NCBI RefSeq assembly: GCF_023923225.1
Contig: NZ_CP099489.1
Span: 3,472,001 to 3,536,000, forward strand
Length of the DNA stretch: 64,000 nt
Source: Ornithinimicrobium faecis
GTDB taxonomy: Bacteria > Actinomycetota > Actinomycetes > Actinomycetales > Dermatophilaceae
Direction of reading: 5' to 3'
Shown here: positions 16,488-24,475 of the stretch, piece after piece
Layout: every line of letters starts with the position of its first letter
Numbering within the stretch: position 1 is the stretch's first letter
Program-made: the position numbers and the translations under genes
Notes under the pieces: generated by a model
The model's input: the letters and a program-made list of their open reading frames with translations, nothing else
Database searches by the model: none
Told to the model about the DNA's origin: nothing

Positions 16488-17740
16488 CAACTGCGCTCCG
16501 AGAAGTGCTCGATGGCAGCAGCCAGTTCCGGCTCCTCGGCTGCGACCTGATCCAGTGGTGTCCCCGCCACCGCCGCGTCCCAGGCCAGGCGCAGGCTGCG
16601 CACCCCCGCCTCAGGTCCGCCCGGATGGCCGTGGATCCCACCTCCGGCCAGGACCAGCAGGTCCTCGGTGTTGAACGTCGCAAACGACTCGGCTGCAGTG
16701 AGCACTGTCTGCGCAGAGGACAGCACGGGCAGCGATGCCGGTGCCACATCGTCCGCGCAGGAGAGTGCCTCCACCGATCCGCTGATGCTCTCGGCGTGTT
16801 CCCAGAACTTGCTGCGCAGTCCTCCGACGTGCACTTGGTCAGCCCCGAGCATGCGCAGCACTCTGGCATAGACCCGGAAGGAGATGCCAACATCTGCCGA
16901 CCGATCCAGCGCCCCCCACCCGGCGCGGTGCGCCTGCAGCACCAAGGAGGTGTGACGGCGCAACTCAGCGAAGGCCTCGAGCCCGACCCACGGGACCACC
17001 ACCATCGCCGTGGTCCCGCCCCTGGACTCGATGTGGTCCGCGGCGCGCTTCATCTGCTCCAGCGTGCCGGTGATGTTGTAGGCGTATTGCGTCCCAGGAT
17101 TTCCCTGCGCCTCGAGGACTGCCTGCACCCGGTCGACCCGGTCCAGGAGCGGGGCGTGTGGCAGGTCGCCGTTGAGCTCGTCATCCTTGACCAGGTCCAG
17201 ACCAGCCCCCGCCAGCACGCCGGTCAAGTCGGCGATCTGCCCATTGTCCAGCCCGATCGAGGGCTTGACGATCGTGCCGAGCATCGGCCCTGTTGTCCGC
17301 CGCATAGCCTCTCGGCTGCCGCCAACACCGTGCGGCATCCGCTGGTGGAAGGACCGGGCAGTCACAGCCGGGATCTCGACATCCTCAAGCCGCACGCCGG
17401 CCAGGGTCCGCAGCTCAAAGAGGTTGCCGGCAATCACGGTCATCAGGTGGCTCGCTGAGGCACCCACGTTGCCGATCGGGAAGGCGATGCGCACGTCGTA
17501 TTCGGGGACTGACGGCGCGGATCCTTCCCTGCCATAGTCACGCGCGGCCACTCGGGAACGACCGGTCGCCGCGACACTCTCAACTCGCGCACCAAAGACG
17601 TGCTGCAGCTCCGGACTGTCTCCGGCCACCTGGGTGAAGGTGCCTGCCGATTGCTCGCCGGCCAGCACCGACGCAGCCTCGTCAGGGTTCCCATCCACCG
17701 CCACGCTGTATCTGGCGACAACATGTTCCTGCTGACTCAC
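16487..17740 (-). CDS. RuBisCO-like protein (form IV), candidate 3-oxo-isoapionate-4-phosphate-acting enzyme
   Basis: A 417-residue protein with the RuBisCO large-subunit fold. GTIVKPSIGL holds K159, equal to RuBisCO K175, but the second lysine (K177) is Ser161. LVKDDELNG keeps the carbamylated lysine and the metal-ligand acids (K185, D187, E188). AGGGIHGHPGG replaces the loop that grips the P1 phosphate. It is therefore unlikely to fix CO2. RuBisCO-like proteins beside DUF1537 kinases include OiaX (decarboxylase) and OiaT (transcarboxylase/hydrolase) of D-apionate breakdown; which reaction applies cannot be read here. The GTG start has AAGGA nine bases upstream. First gene of the leftward operon, divergent from the dehydrogenase. 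Confidence 0.88.
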   Translation of the reverse strand: MSQQEHVVARYSVAVDGNPDEAASVLAGEQSAGTFTQVAGDSPELQHVFGARVESVAATGRSRVAARDYGREGSAPSVPEYDVRIAFPIGNVGASASHLMTVIAGNLFELRTLAGVRLEDVEIPAVTARSFHQRMPHGVGGSREAMRRTTGPMLGTIVKPSIGLDNGQIADLTGVLAGAGLDLVKDDELNGDLPHAPLLDRVDRVQAVLEAQGNPGTQYAYNITGTLEQMKRAADHIESRGGTTAMVVVPWVGLEAFAELRRHTSLVLQAHRAGWGALDRSADVGISFRVYARVLRMLGADQVHVGGLRSKFWEHAESISGSVEALSCADDVAPASLPVLSSAQTVLTAAESFATFNTEDLLVLAGGGIHGHPGGPEAGVRSLRLAWDAAVAGTPLDQVAAEEPELAAAIEHFSERS

Positions 17741-17801
17741 AGCCTCACATCCTTGTGTGCGATCGAACGTTATTGAACCGTAATCTTACACACATGAAGG
17801 C

Positions 17802-17831
17802 TTGACCGATCAGGAACTGTGTTGCTATGGT
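17802..17831 (+). promoter_or_regulatory. Promoter of the rightward dehydrogenase-TRAP-otn operon
   Basis: TTGACC (17802-17807) and TATGGT (17826-17831) are 18 bases apart on the plus strand. The start would fall near 17838, about 70 bases before the TTG start codon at 17908. The -10 box covers the ATG at 17827, which argues against translation from that ATG. Confidence 0.55.
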
Positions 17832-17843
17832 CCCGCACAATGT

Positions 17844-17860
17844 TCGTTCGCACAGAACGA
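17844..17860. promoter_or_regulatory. Operator-like inverted repeat in the divergent region
   Basis: TCGTTC (17844-17849) and GAACGA (17855-17860) form a perfect 6-bp inverted repeat with a 5-base spacer, just downstream of the expected transcription start. Further GAAC tetrads at 17765, 17775 (one helical turn apart, by the RuBisCO-like start) and 17814, plus GTTC at 17842, lie in the same 100 bases. A DeoR-type repressor could control both directions from here. Confidence 0.5.
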
Positions 17861-17907
17861 GTCACTACCCATACACCGTTGTAGCCGGAGTAGATAGCGA
17901 GGACACG

Positions 17908-18924
17908 TTGCAGGCCATCGAGTTCGCCCAGGACGGCACTGCCAGTGTGCGGGAGATCCCCAAACCCACCGCCGGTCCCGGCGAGGCAGTCATCCGGGTC
18001 ACGTCGGCAGGAGTGTGCGGATCCGACATCTCCGCCCTCCAGGGCACCCACCCGTTCCGCAAGCCGCCACTCATCAGCGGCCACGAGGTCGGCGGGGTCA
18101 TCGACGACATCGGCCCCGACGCCCCAGATGGCCTGCGAGCCGGGACGCGGGTCGTCATCGACCCCCAGTGGCCGTGCCAAACCTGCGACCTCTGCACCCG
18201 CGGTGACTATCACCTGTGCACCAGCAAGACCATGCTCGGCGTCGCAACCTGGCCCGGTGGTCTCGCCGATTACGTCAAGGTGCCCGTCTTCACTCTGGTG
18301 CCCGCCCCAGAGGAGCTCGACACGAGCCTGCTCTCCTTCGCTGAGCCAGTGGCCGTCGCCGTCCACGCAGTTCGCCGCGCGGGCGCTCTGGACAGGGTCC
18401 GCAACGTCCTCGTGCTCGGCGGAGGAACCATCGGCACGTTGATCACTGCCGTGCTCTCCACCCAGGCCCCCGAGCTCGAGATCACCGTGGCCGAGCCCCG
18501 CGAGCAGATGCACGAGATGCTCAACCTGGCAGGCGCGACCTCCACCGCGGCGGACTCAGGTGAGCTGCCCGGCAAGGCGTTCGACCTCGTCTTCCTCGCT
18601 GCCGGCGTGCCAAGCCTTCTGGAGACGGCCGTGTCCAGCGCCGCCACGGGCGGGACCGTCGTCCAGGTCGCCGTCTTCAAGGGTTTACACCCCACGCCAG
18701 TCGGGGACCTGCAGATCCGGGAGATCACCATGGTCGGCACCGCGACCTACACCAAGGACGACATCGCTGAGGCGCTCGACGTCATCGTGGCCAAGCCGGA
18801 GTTGGTCCAGCGCATGGTCACCTTCACCGAGGACTGGACGGATGCTGCTGAGCGCATCACGTCGATTGCCAGCGACGGTCCGGGCGAGGTCATGAAACTG
18901 ATGGTCCGCAGGGGCGGTGAGTGA
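17908..18924 (+). CDS. Zinc-dependent medium-chain dehydrogenase (polyol/threonine dehydrogenase type)
   Basis: A 338-residue MDR-family NAD(P)-dependent dehydrogenase. Catalytic zinc ligands are in VCGSDISAL and SGHEVGG; the structural zinc site is the four-Cys segment CQTCDLCTRGDYHLC. The Rossmann motif is VLVLGGGTIGTL. In this operon it probably oxidises a sugar acid or polyol to the 2- or 3-oxo form that the kinase needs, replacing the HIBADH-type LtnD/DenD dehydrogenases usually found with OtnK. The start is placed at the TTG at 17908, which has GCGAGG upstream and where family similarity begins; the upstream ATG falls in the promoter. Its stop overlaps the TRAP small-permease start (TGATG). 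Confidence 0.85.
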   Translation: MQAIEFAQDGTASVREIPKPTAGPGEAVIRVTSAGVCGSDISALQGTHPFRKPPLISGHEVGGVIDDIGPDAPDGLRAGTRVVIDPQWPCQTCDLCTRGDYHLCTSKTMLGVATWPGGLADYVKVPVFTLVPAPEELDTSLLSFAEPVAVAVHAVRRAGALDRVRNVLVLGGGTIGTLITAVLSTQAPELEITVAEPREQMHEMLNLAGATSTAADSGELPGKAFDLVFLAAGVPSLLETAVSSAATGGTVVQVAVFKGLHPTPVGDLQIREITMVGTATYTKDDIAEALDVIVAKPELVQRMVTFTEDWTDAAERITSIASDGPGEVMKLMVRRGGE

Positions 18925-19448
18925 TGAAGCGCATCAGCAACCTCGTCGCCAACACCTTGCTGTTCGTCGCCGGCGTGCTCATCACGATCTCCACCGTGTC
19001 GCTGCTCATCCAGGTGGTCAGCCGCTATTTCTTCAACGCCCCCACTGTGTGGTCGGAGGAGCTGGCCATCTTCTGCTTCGTGTGGTCGACCATGTTGGCC
19101 GTTCCAGTCGCGTTCCTGCGTCGCGAGCACATCGTCATCGACTTCGCCGTGAACGCACTCCCTAAGGGACTGCAGCGCCTGGTGAATCCACTGACGGACC
19201 TGATCTGTGCCGTGACCTTGGGCGTGATCGGCTTCTTCGCAGTGCGCCTTCTCGAGGCCGCCGATCGACAGTCACTCTCAGGCCTCACGATGCTGTTCAA
19301 ATCCACGATCCCCCTCAGTTCCCTCTACCTCGCCATCCCGGTCGGCTGCGCCCTGAGCGTCGTGTTGATCCTGTATCGCATTGTCGCGCCCATCCCGGCT
19401 CCCGACCCGGTGGCCGAGGCCATCACTAGCGCAGAGACGGAGGTCTGA
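18924..19448 (+). CDS. TRAP transporter small permease (DctQ-like)
   Basis: A 174-residue membrane protein with four hydrophobic segments and the DctQ signature region FNAPTVWSEELAIFCFVW and FLRREHIVID. It partners the large permease encoded 3 bases downstream. TRAP transporters use the sodium or proton gradient to take up acidic substrates, which suits a sugar-acid pathway. The ATG at 18924 shares a base with the dehydrogenase stop; a GTG one codon earlier is possible. Confidence 0.9.
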   Translation: MKRISNLVANTLLFVAGVLITISTVSLLIQVVSRYFFNAPTVWSEELAIFCFVWSTMLAVPVAFLRREHIVIDFAVNALPKGLQRLVNPLTDLICAVTLGVIGFFAVRLLEAADRQSLSGLTMLFKSTIPLSSLYLAIPVGCALSVVLILYRIVAPIPAPDPVAEAITSAETEV

Positions 19449-19451
19449 GCC

Positions 19452-20702
19452 ATGCCCGCAATCCTTGGCGTCGGTTTCGCAGTCCTGCTCCTCATCGGCA
19501 CCCCGGTCGCGATCGCGATCGGTGGCGCCAGCCTGCTCTCGATGGTCCTCTCCGAGGGCATCCCCCTGGAGGTCGGCGCCCAGCGCCTCGTGGCGGGATT
19601 GCGCAGCTTCCCCCTGATGGCCATCCCGCTGTTCATCCTGGCCGGTTCCCTCATGAACGACGGCGGCATCACCCGCCGTCTGATCGACTTCGCCTACGCC
19701 GCCGTCGGCAGCATCCGTGGCGGCCTCGCCGCCGTGAACATCCTGACCAACATGATCTTTGGCGGCATCTCCGGCTCCTCCGTGGCCGACGCCTCGGCCA
19801 CCGGCAAGATCCTCATCCCGCAGATGGTCAAGCGCGGCTACACCGCCGGTTTCGCCGCTGCGCTGACTGCCCTGGCCTCGACCATCGCGGTCGTCATCCC
19901 GCCCAGCATCAACCTGATCATCTACGGCGTCACCGCCGAGGTCTCCATCGGATCGTTGTTCTTCTGGGGCCTCTACATCGGTGTGGCCTTCGGTTTCGTC
20001 TACATCCTGACGGCTTATGTGCTGGCCCGCATCAAGGGCTACCCGGCCGAGGACCGCGTCAGCCGGCGCGAGCTTCTGCGCACGTCCAAGGACGCCGTGT
20101 TGGCCCTGATGATCCCCGTCGTCGTCCTCGGCGGCATCCGCTTCGGCGTCTTCACCGCGACCGAGGGCGGCGCGGTCGCAGTGCTCACCGCGGTGATCCT
20201 CGGTGGCCTCGTCTATCGCGAGCTCACCTGGGCGAAGGTCAAGAAGTCGATGAACGAGGCCCTCATGCTGATCGCGGCCATCATGCTGATCATCGCGATG
20301 GCTCAGCTCTATGCCTGGGCGTTGGTCACCGGTGGCATCCCCAGCATGGTCGCCGACTTCGTGCTCGGCATCAGCGACAACCCCGTCGTGATCCTGCTCG
20401 TGATCAACGTGCTGTTCCTGCTGATCGGGATGGTGCTGGAGGGCAACGCCGCGATCATCATCTTCACGCCGATCCTGCTCCCGGTGGCCCTCGCGGTCGG
20501 CATCGACCCGGTCCACCTCGGCCTGATCATCGTGATCAACCTGGCCATCGGCCTGCTCACACCCCCAGTCGGCATCTCGCTGCTGATCACCACCCGCATC
20601 GCCGGGATCCCGCTTCAGGAATCCGTCCGCGAGGCCATCCCCTGGCTGGGGGTCGCCATCGCCCTGCTGTTCGCCGTCACCTATATCCCGCTCCTGCTCT
20701 AG
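19452..20702 (+). CDS. TRAP transporter large permease (DctM-like)
   Basis: A 416-residue polytopic protein of the DctM family with about twelve membrane segments. FGGISGSSVADASATGKILIP and PPSINLIIYG in the first half, and VLEGNAAIIIFTPILLPV and TPPVGISLLIT in the second, are standard DctM motifs around the translocation path. It forms the carrier with the DctQ-like protein and receives substrate from the DctP-like lipoprotein downstream. The genes are close-packed and clearly co-transcribed. Confidence 0.93.
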   Translation: MPAILGVGFAVLLLIGTPVAIAIGGASLLSMVLSEGIPLEVGAQRLVAGLRSFPLMAIPLFILAGSLMNDGGITRRLIDFAYAAVGSIRGGLAAVNILTNMIFGGISGSSVADASATGKILIPQMVKRGYTAGFAAALTALASTIAVVIPPSINLIIYGVTAEVSIGSLFFWGLYIGVAFGFVYILTAYVLARIKGYPAEDRVSRRELLRTSKDAVLALMIPVVVLGGIRFGVFTATEGGAVAVLTAVILGGLVYRELTWAKVKKSMNEALMLIAAIMLIIAMAQLYAWALVTGGIPSMVADFVLGISDNPVVILLVINVLFLLIGMVLEGNAAIIIFTPILLPVALAVGIDPVHLGLIIVINLAIGLLTPPVGISLLITTRIAGIPLQESVREAIPWLGVAIALLFAVTYIPLLL

Positions 20703-20724
20703 AGCACCACCGAAAGGACCCACC

Positions 20725-21720
20725 ATGAAAAACAAGATCGCCCTGGTCAGCGCCCTGGCCGCTGGCACCCTGGTCATGACCGCCTGCTCCGGAGATGGAG
20801 AGGACGGCGGCGCAGCCGGCGAGGAGATTCACTGGCGCCTGGGCCACTCCTATGGCCCCGAGAGCCTGGAGAACCGCTCCGCCGAGCGGCTCGCCGACAA
20901 CCTCGAGAAGGCGTCCGACGGCAAGATCACCGTTGAGATCTTCCCCTCCTCACAGCTGGGCAGCTGGGAGGAGATGCAGGAGCAGATGGAGGTCGGCTCC
21001 GTCGACATCGTGATCGAGTCCATTGGATCCGTGGAGCGCTACACCGACCTGGCCGGCATCGAGGGCGTGCCGTTCCTCTATGAAGACGCAGACCACTACT
21101 TCGAGACCTGGGACAGTGACCTGGGCGACGAGATCATGCAGGCCATCAAGGAGGACTCCGGCTTCCTCCTCACCGGTGCCATCTATCGCGGCCCGCGCAT
21201 CCTCAACTCCACGATGCCGATCAACAACCTCGCCGACGCCGAGGGCCTGAAGATCCGCGTGCCCAACCAGGAGACCTACATCCAAACCTGGCAGGCGCTG
21301 GGCACCGCCCCGACGCCGCTCTCCTTCAATGAGGTCTTCTCCGGCCTGGAGCAGGGCGCCATCGAGGCCCAGGAAAACCCTGTCAACGTGGCCCGGTTCA
21401 ACTCCTTCTATGAGGTGGCGCCCTACATCGCCAACACCAACCACCTCTATGGCAGCAACCACTTCCAGCTGTGGGGCGAGACCTATGACGGCTGGGACGA
21501 GGAGACCCGCGCAATGTATGACGAGGCCGTCGACGAGGTGTCCACCTGGTCTCGTGAGGTCGCCTTGGAGGAGCTGGATGACAACGTCGCGTTCCTGGAG
21601 GAAAACGGCGTGACCTTCGCCGACGTGGACCGCACAGAGTGGGTTGAGGCCACCCTGGACATCGTCGACTCCGCTGACCCGAAGGTCCAGGAGTGGGTCG
21701 CGCAGATTCGCGAGGGCTGA
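20725..21720 (+). CDS. TRAP transporter substrate-binding lipoprotein (DctP-like)
   Basis: A 331-residue extracytoplasmic binding protein. The signal peptide ends in a lipobox (VMTACSG, Cys near residue 21), so it is anchored to the outer face of the membrane. Typical DctP features are FPSSQLGSWEEMQEQME, the carboxylate-binding arginine region LKIRVPNQ, and GLEQGAIEAQENPV. It probably binds a C4-C5 aldonate such as threonate, erythronate or apionate. AAAGGA precedes the ATG. The stop shares a base with the kinase start, so binding protein and kinase are translationally coupled. Confidence 0.92.
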   Translation: MKNKIALVSALAAGTLVMTACSGDGEDGGAAGEEIHWRLGHSYGPESLENRSAERLADNLEKASDGKITVEIFPSSQLGSWEEMQEQMEVGSVDIVIESIGSVERYTDLAGIEGVPFLYEDADHYFETWDSDLGDEIMQAIKEDSGFLLTGAIYRGPRILNSTMPINNLADAEGLKIRVPNQETYIQTWQALGTAPTPLSFNEVFSGLEQGAIEAQENPVNVARFNSFYEVAPYIANTNHLYGSNHFQLWGETYDGWDEETRAMYDEAVDEVSTWSREVALEELDDNVAFLEENGVTFADVDRTEWVEATLDIVDSADPKVQEWVAQIREG

Positions 21721-22985
21721 TGTCCGCTCACGTGAGACGGGGAGCCGTCGCCGACGACTTCACCGGCGCCACCGACCTGGCGGGCAACTGGACGGCCCGA
21801 GGGCTGCGGACCTCGGTCCTGCTCGGTCTGCCAGATGACGCCTCCGCGGAGGACCTCACCGAAGACGACGCAGTCGTGGTCGCCCTGAAGACCAGGTCTG
21901 CGTCGACCGACCTCGCCCTGGACCAATCGGTCCGGGCGGGGCGGTTCCTCCGGGAGTGGGGGGCTGAGCAGCTCTATGACAAGTACTGCTCGACCTTTGA
22001 CTCGACTCCGGAGGGCAACATCGGGCCGGTCGCCGACGCGCTCCTGGAGTTGACCGGCGCCTCCCGTGCGGTGGTCGTCCCCTCGTTCCCGGACAACGGG
22101 CGCACGGTCTATCAGGGCCACCTGTTCGTCGGCGATGAGCCCCTGCACGAGAGCCCGATGAAGGATCACCCGCTCAACCCGATGTGGGACTCATCGGTGC
22201 CGCGCCTGTTGACCCCGCAGACGCAGCATCAGGTGGGTCTGGTCCCGCTGCAGGTCGTGCATCAGGGCCCGGACGCGGTCCGGGCTGCTCTGGCAGAGCA
22301 CGAGCAAGACGGCCGCCGGCTGATCGTGGTGGACGCGGTGACCAACGAGGACCTGGCGGTCATCTCGACCGCCACGCAGGACGAGCCGCTGGTCACCGGT
22401 GGCTCCGGCCTGGCTCTCGGTCTGCCCGCCCGGGACCGTGAGCCGCGCGTGCTGTCCCGGGTCCCTGGCCGCCGGGTCGTGTTGTCCGGCAGCGCATCCC
22501 GCGCCACCCAGCAGCAGGTGGCAAGCGCCCGCAAGGTGCTGCCACACGCCCAACTGGACGTGGCGGCATACACCGAGAACCCCGAGGCGGAGGTGAGCCG
22601 GCTGCTGGACCTGACGCAGGTTGCCTGGCAGTCGGATCCCGACCGTGCGGTGCTCATCTATTCGGTGGGCGCACCGGACGACGTCACCGCGGCGAGAGCC
22701 CTCGGCGACGACGTCTCGCAGCGCATCGAGACAGCCTTCGCCAGCCTTGCCACGGCACTGTCGTCGGCGGGAGCCAGCGAGTTCATCGTCGCCGGCGGTG
22801 AGACATCCGGCGCAGTGCTGGAGTCTCTCGGCGTCCGGCGTCTCGAGGTGGGCCAACAGCTGAGCCCCGGGGTGTCGTGGTTGGCAGGCACCACCGCGGA
22901 CGGCCGGCGCCACAACTTTGTCCTGAAATCTGGCAACTTCGGCACCGAGGACCTCTTCGTGGCCGGTTGGGAGGGGTTGACGTGA
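21720..22985 (+). CDS. otnK: OtnK-like four-carbon acid sugar kinase (DUF1537), second copy
   Basis: A 421-residue DUF1537 kinase. VADDFTGATDLAG opens the substrate domain; SGSASRATQQQV and FIVAGGETSGAVL are in the nucleotide domain, and NFVLKSGNFG is near the end. In known clusters a DUF1537 kinase followed by a class II aldolase-type decarboxylase (OtnC) and a Hyi-type isomerase (OtnI) is OtnK, which makes 3-oxo-tetronate 4-phosphate. That exact order occurs here, so the assignment rests on gene order as well as family. The ATG overlaps the DctP-like stop (TGATG) and its stop overlaps the next gene (GTGA). Confidence 0.85.
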   Translation: MSAHVRRGAVADDFTGATDLAGNWTARGLRTSVLLGLPDDASAEDLTEDDAVVVALKTRSASTDLALDQSVRAGRFLREWGAEQLYDKYCSTFDSTPEGNIGPVADALLELTGASRAVVVPSFPDNGRTVYQGHLFVGDEPLHESPMKDHPLNPMWDSSVPRLLTPQTQHQVGLVPLQVVHQGPDAVRAALAEHEQDGRRLIVVDAVTNEDLAVISTATQDEPLVTGGSGLALGLPARDREPRVLSRVPGRRVVLSGSASRATQQQVASARKVLPHAQLDVAAYTENPEAEVSRLLDLTQVAWQSDPDRAVLIYSVGAPDDVTAARALGDDVSQRIETAFASLATALSSAGASEFIVAGGETSGAVLESLGVRRLEVGQQLSPGVSWLAGTTADGRRHNFVLKSGNFGTEDLFVAGWEGLT

Positions 22986-23638
22986 GTGATCTGCTGACCG
23001 AGGCGTGCAGTGGTGGGCGCCACCTGGAGTCGCTGGGGCTCTCCCCCGGCTCCTCGGGCAACATCTCGGTGCGCGTGGGAGACCGGGTGCACATCAGCGC
23101 GACCGGTCAACCGCTGGGCAGCCTCAGCGCCGATCAGTTGTCCGTCATGGAGCTCACCGCGGACGGCCTGGCGCACGTGGATGGCCCCCGTCCCTCCAAG
23201 GAGCACGGGCTGCACGGTGCGCTGTATCACCGCGACCCGGACGCGGTGTGCGTGGTGCACCTGCACTCCACGCACGCGGTCGCTGCCTCGTGTCTGCCGC
23301 CGTGGAACGAGCACAGCGCGCTGCCGCCGCTGACGCCCTATCTGCTGATGCGAGTGGGCAACCTGCCGCTCATCCCCTATCACCCACCGGGTGACGCCGA
23401 CCAGGCCCAACTGCTGCGCGAGCTAGACATCCAGTGTCACGGCGCCCTGCTGCAGAACCACGGGCCGGTCGTCGCAGGACGCACCGTCTCCGAGGCTGTG
23501 GACCGGGCAATCGAGATCGAGCTGGCCTCGCAGACCAGGATGCTGGTGGGTCAGGCCCCGGGCGCACGACTGCTCACCGACAGCGAGACCGAGCACCTCA
23601 CCTCGGCCTACGGCCAGCCCTGGAAGATGGCGTTGTGA
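22982..23638 (+). CDS. otnC: OtnC-like class II aldolase-family decarboxylase
   Basis: A 218-residue class II aldolase/adducin-family enzyme. GSSGNISVRV and ISATGQPLG form the phosphate site; HLHSTHAVA and LQNHGPVV supply the zinc-ligand histidines; KEHGLHGALY carries the catalytic acid. OtnC decarboxylates 3-oxo-tetronate 4-phosphate to DHAP in OtnK pathways, and the gene lies directly between OtnK- and OtnI-like genes. The GTG start overlaps the kinase stop by 4 bases and GGGAGGGG lies upstream. A general aldolase role cannot be ruled out from sequence alone. Confidence 0.83.
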   Translation: MSDLLTEACSGGRHLESLGLSPGSSGNISVRVGDRVHISATGQPLGSLSADQLSVMELTADGLAHVDGPRPSKEHGLHGALYHRDPDAVCVVHLHSTHAVAASCLPPWNEHSALPPLTPYLLMRVGNLPLIPYHPPGDADQAQLLRELDIQCHGALLQNHGPVVAGRTVSEAVDRAIEIELASQTRMLVGQAPGARLLTDSETEHLTSAYGQPWKMAL

Positions 23639-24471
23639 GCACTCAGCGTCCGTTGGACCAGGTCAGGTGGGTGGCCAACCTGCACACCATGTTTGGCGAG
23701 TTCCCGCTGATGGAGCGACCTGCTGCGGCCCGAGCCGCCGGCTTCCGTGAGGTCGAATACTGGTGGCCCTTCGACGGTCAGCCCCGTCCCTCTCACGAGC
23801 AGATTGAGGACCTCGTGGCGGCGATCACCGCCGCAGAGGTGCGGTTGACCGCCATGAACCTCTATGCCGGGAACATGGCCAACGGGGATCGCGGCGTCAT
23901 CTCGCACCCTGATGCGGCAGAGGACTTCCGCGACAGTGTGGCGGTCGCCATGACCATCGGCGCCCGGCTGGGCACCCGCCTGTTCAACGTGCCCTACGGG
24001 CGTCGGCTCCCCGACGTTGCCGAGGAAGCCCAGGATGCCGCGGCGACAAAGGCACTGACGTATGCCGCACTGGCGGCTGCCGAGATCGGCGCCACTGTGC
24101 TGGTCGAGCCCCTGAGCGGCTTCCCGGACTATCCGGTCCGCACCAGTCGAGCCGCTCTCAAGGTCATCGACCGAGTGCGCGCACACAGCCCCGGTGCGAA
24201 CATCGGGCTGCTGATGGACCAGTACCACCTAGCGACAAACGGCGAGGACGTCCGCGCGGACCTTGAGTTCGTCGTCCCCTATCTGAGCCACATCCAGGTC
24301 GCTGATGTCCCAGGGCGGGGCGCGCCAGGCAGTGCCGACGGCGACGTCCGAGGCTTCGTCGAGGACCTGCTTGAGCGGGGCTACGACGGCGCAATCGCGC
24401 TCGAGTATGTCCCAGCAGGAAGCACCGAGGACTCGCTGGTCACCTGGCGAGAGAGTTTCGGTCTCTTGTAG
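23635..24471 (+). CDS. otnI: Hydroxypyruvate isomerase-family protein (OtnI-like)
   Basis: A 278-residue TIM-barrel sugar isomerase of the Hyi/xylose-isomerase-like family. ANLHTMFGEFPL, MNLYAGNMANGDRG, VLVEPLSG, LLMDQYHLA and HIQVADVPGRGAPG correspond to the Hyi segments bearing the metal-binding Glu, Asp and His residues. OtnI interconverts 2-oxo- and 3-oxo-tetronates; OiaC, a decarboxylase of 3-oxo-isoapionate, is a related fold and an alternative. The GTG at 23635 overlaps the OtnC-like stop (GTGA). It is the last gene of the operon, ending 4 bases from the convergent exonuclease gene. Confidence 0.82.
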   Translation: MSTQRPLDQVRWVANLHTMFGEFPLMERPAAARAAGFREVEYWWPFDGQPRPSHEQIEDLVAAITAAEVRLTAMNLYAGNMANGDRGVISHPDAAEDFRDSVAVAMTIGARLGTRLFNVPYGRRLPDVAEEAQDAAATKALTYAALAAAEIGATVLVEPLSGFPDYPVRTSRAALKVIDRVRAHSPGANIGLLMDQYHLATNGEDVRADLEFVVPYLSHIQVADVPGRGAPGSADGDVRGFVEDLLERGYDGAIALEYVPAGSTEDSLVTWRESFGLL

Positions 24472-24475
24472 GGCG

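Noticed and set aside
16487..17740. A true CO2-fixing RuBisCO large subunit
   Set aside because: K177 is replaced by Ser, the P1 loop is altered, and no small subunit or phosphoribulokinase is nearby.
19278..20777. 499-codon minus-strand frame opposite the TRAP large permease
   Set aside because: Asp/Gly/His-rich low-complexity translation typical of the antisense of GC-rich membrane-protein genes; the plus strand is a clear DctM homologue.
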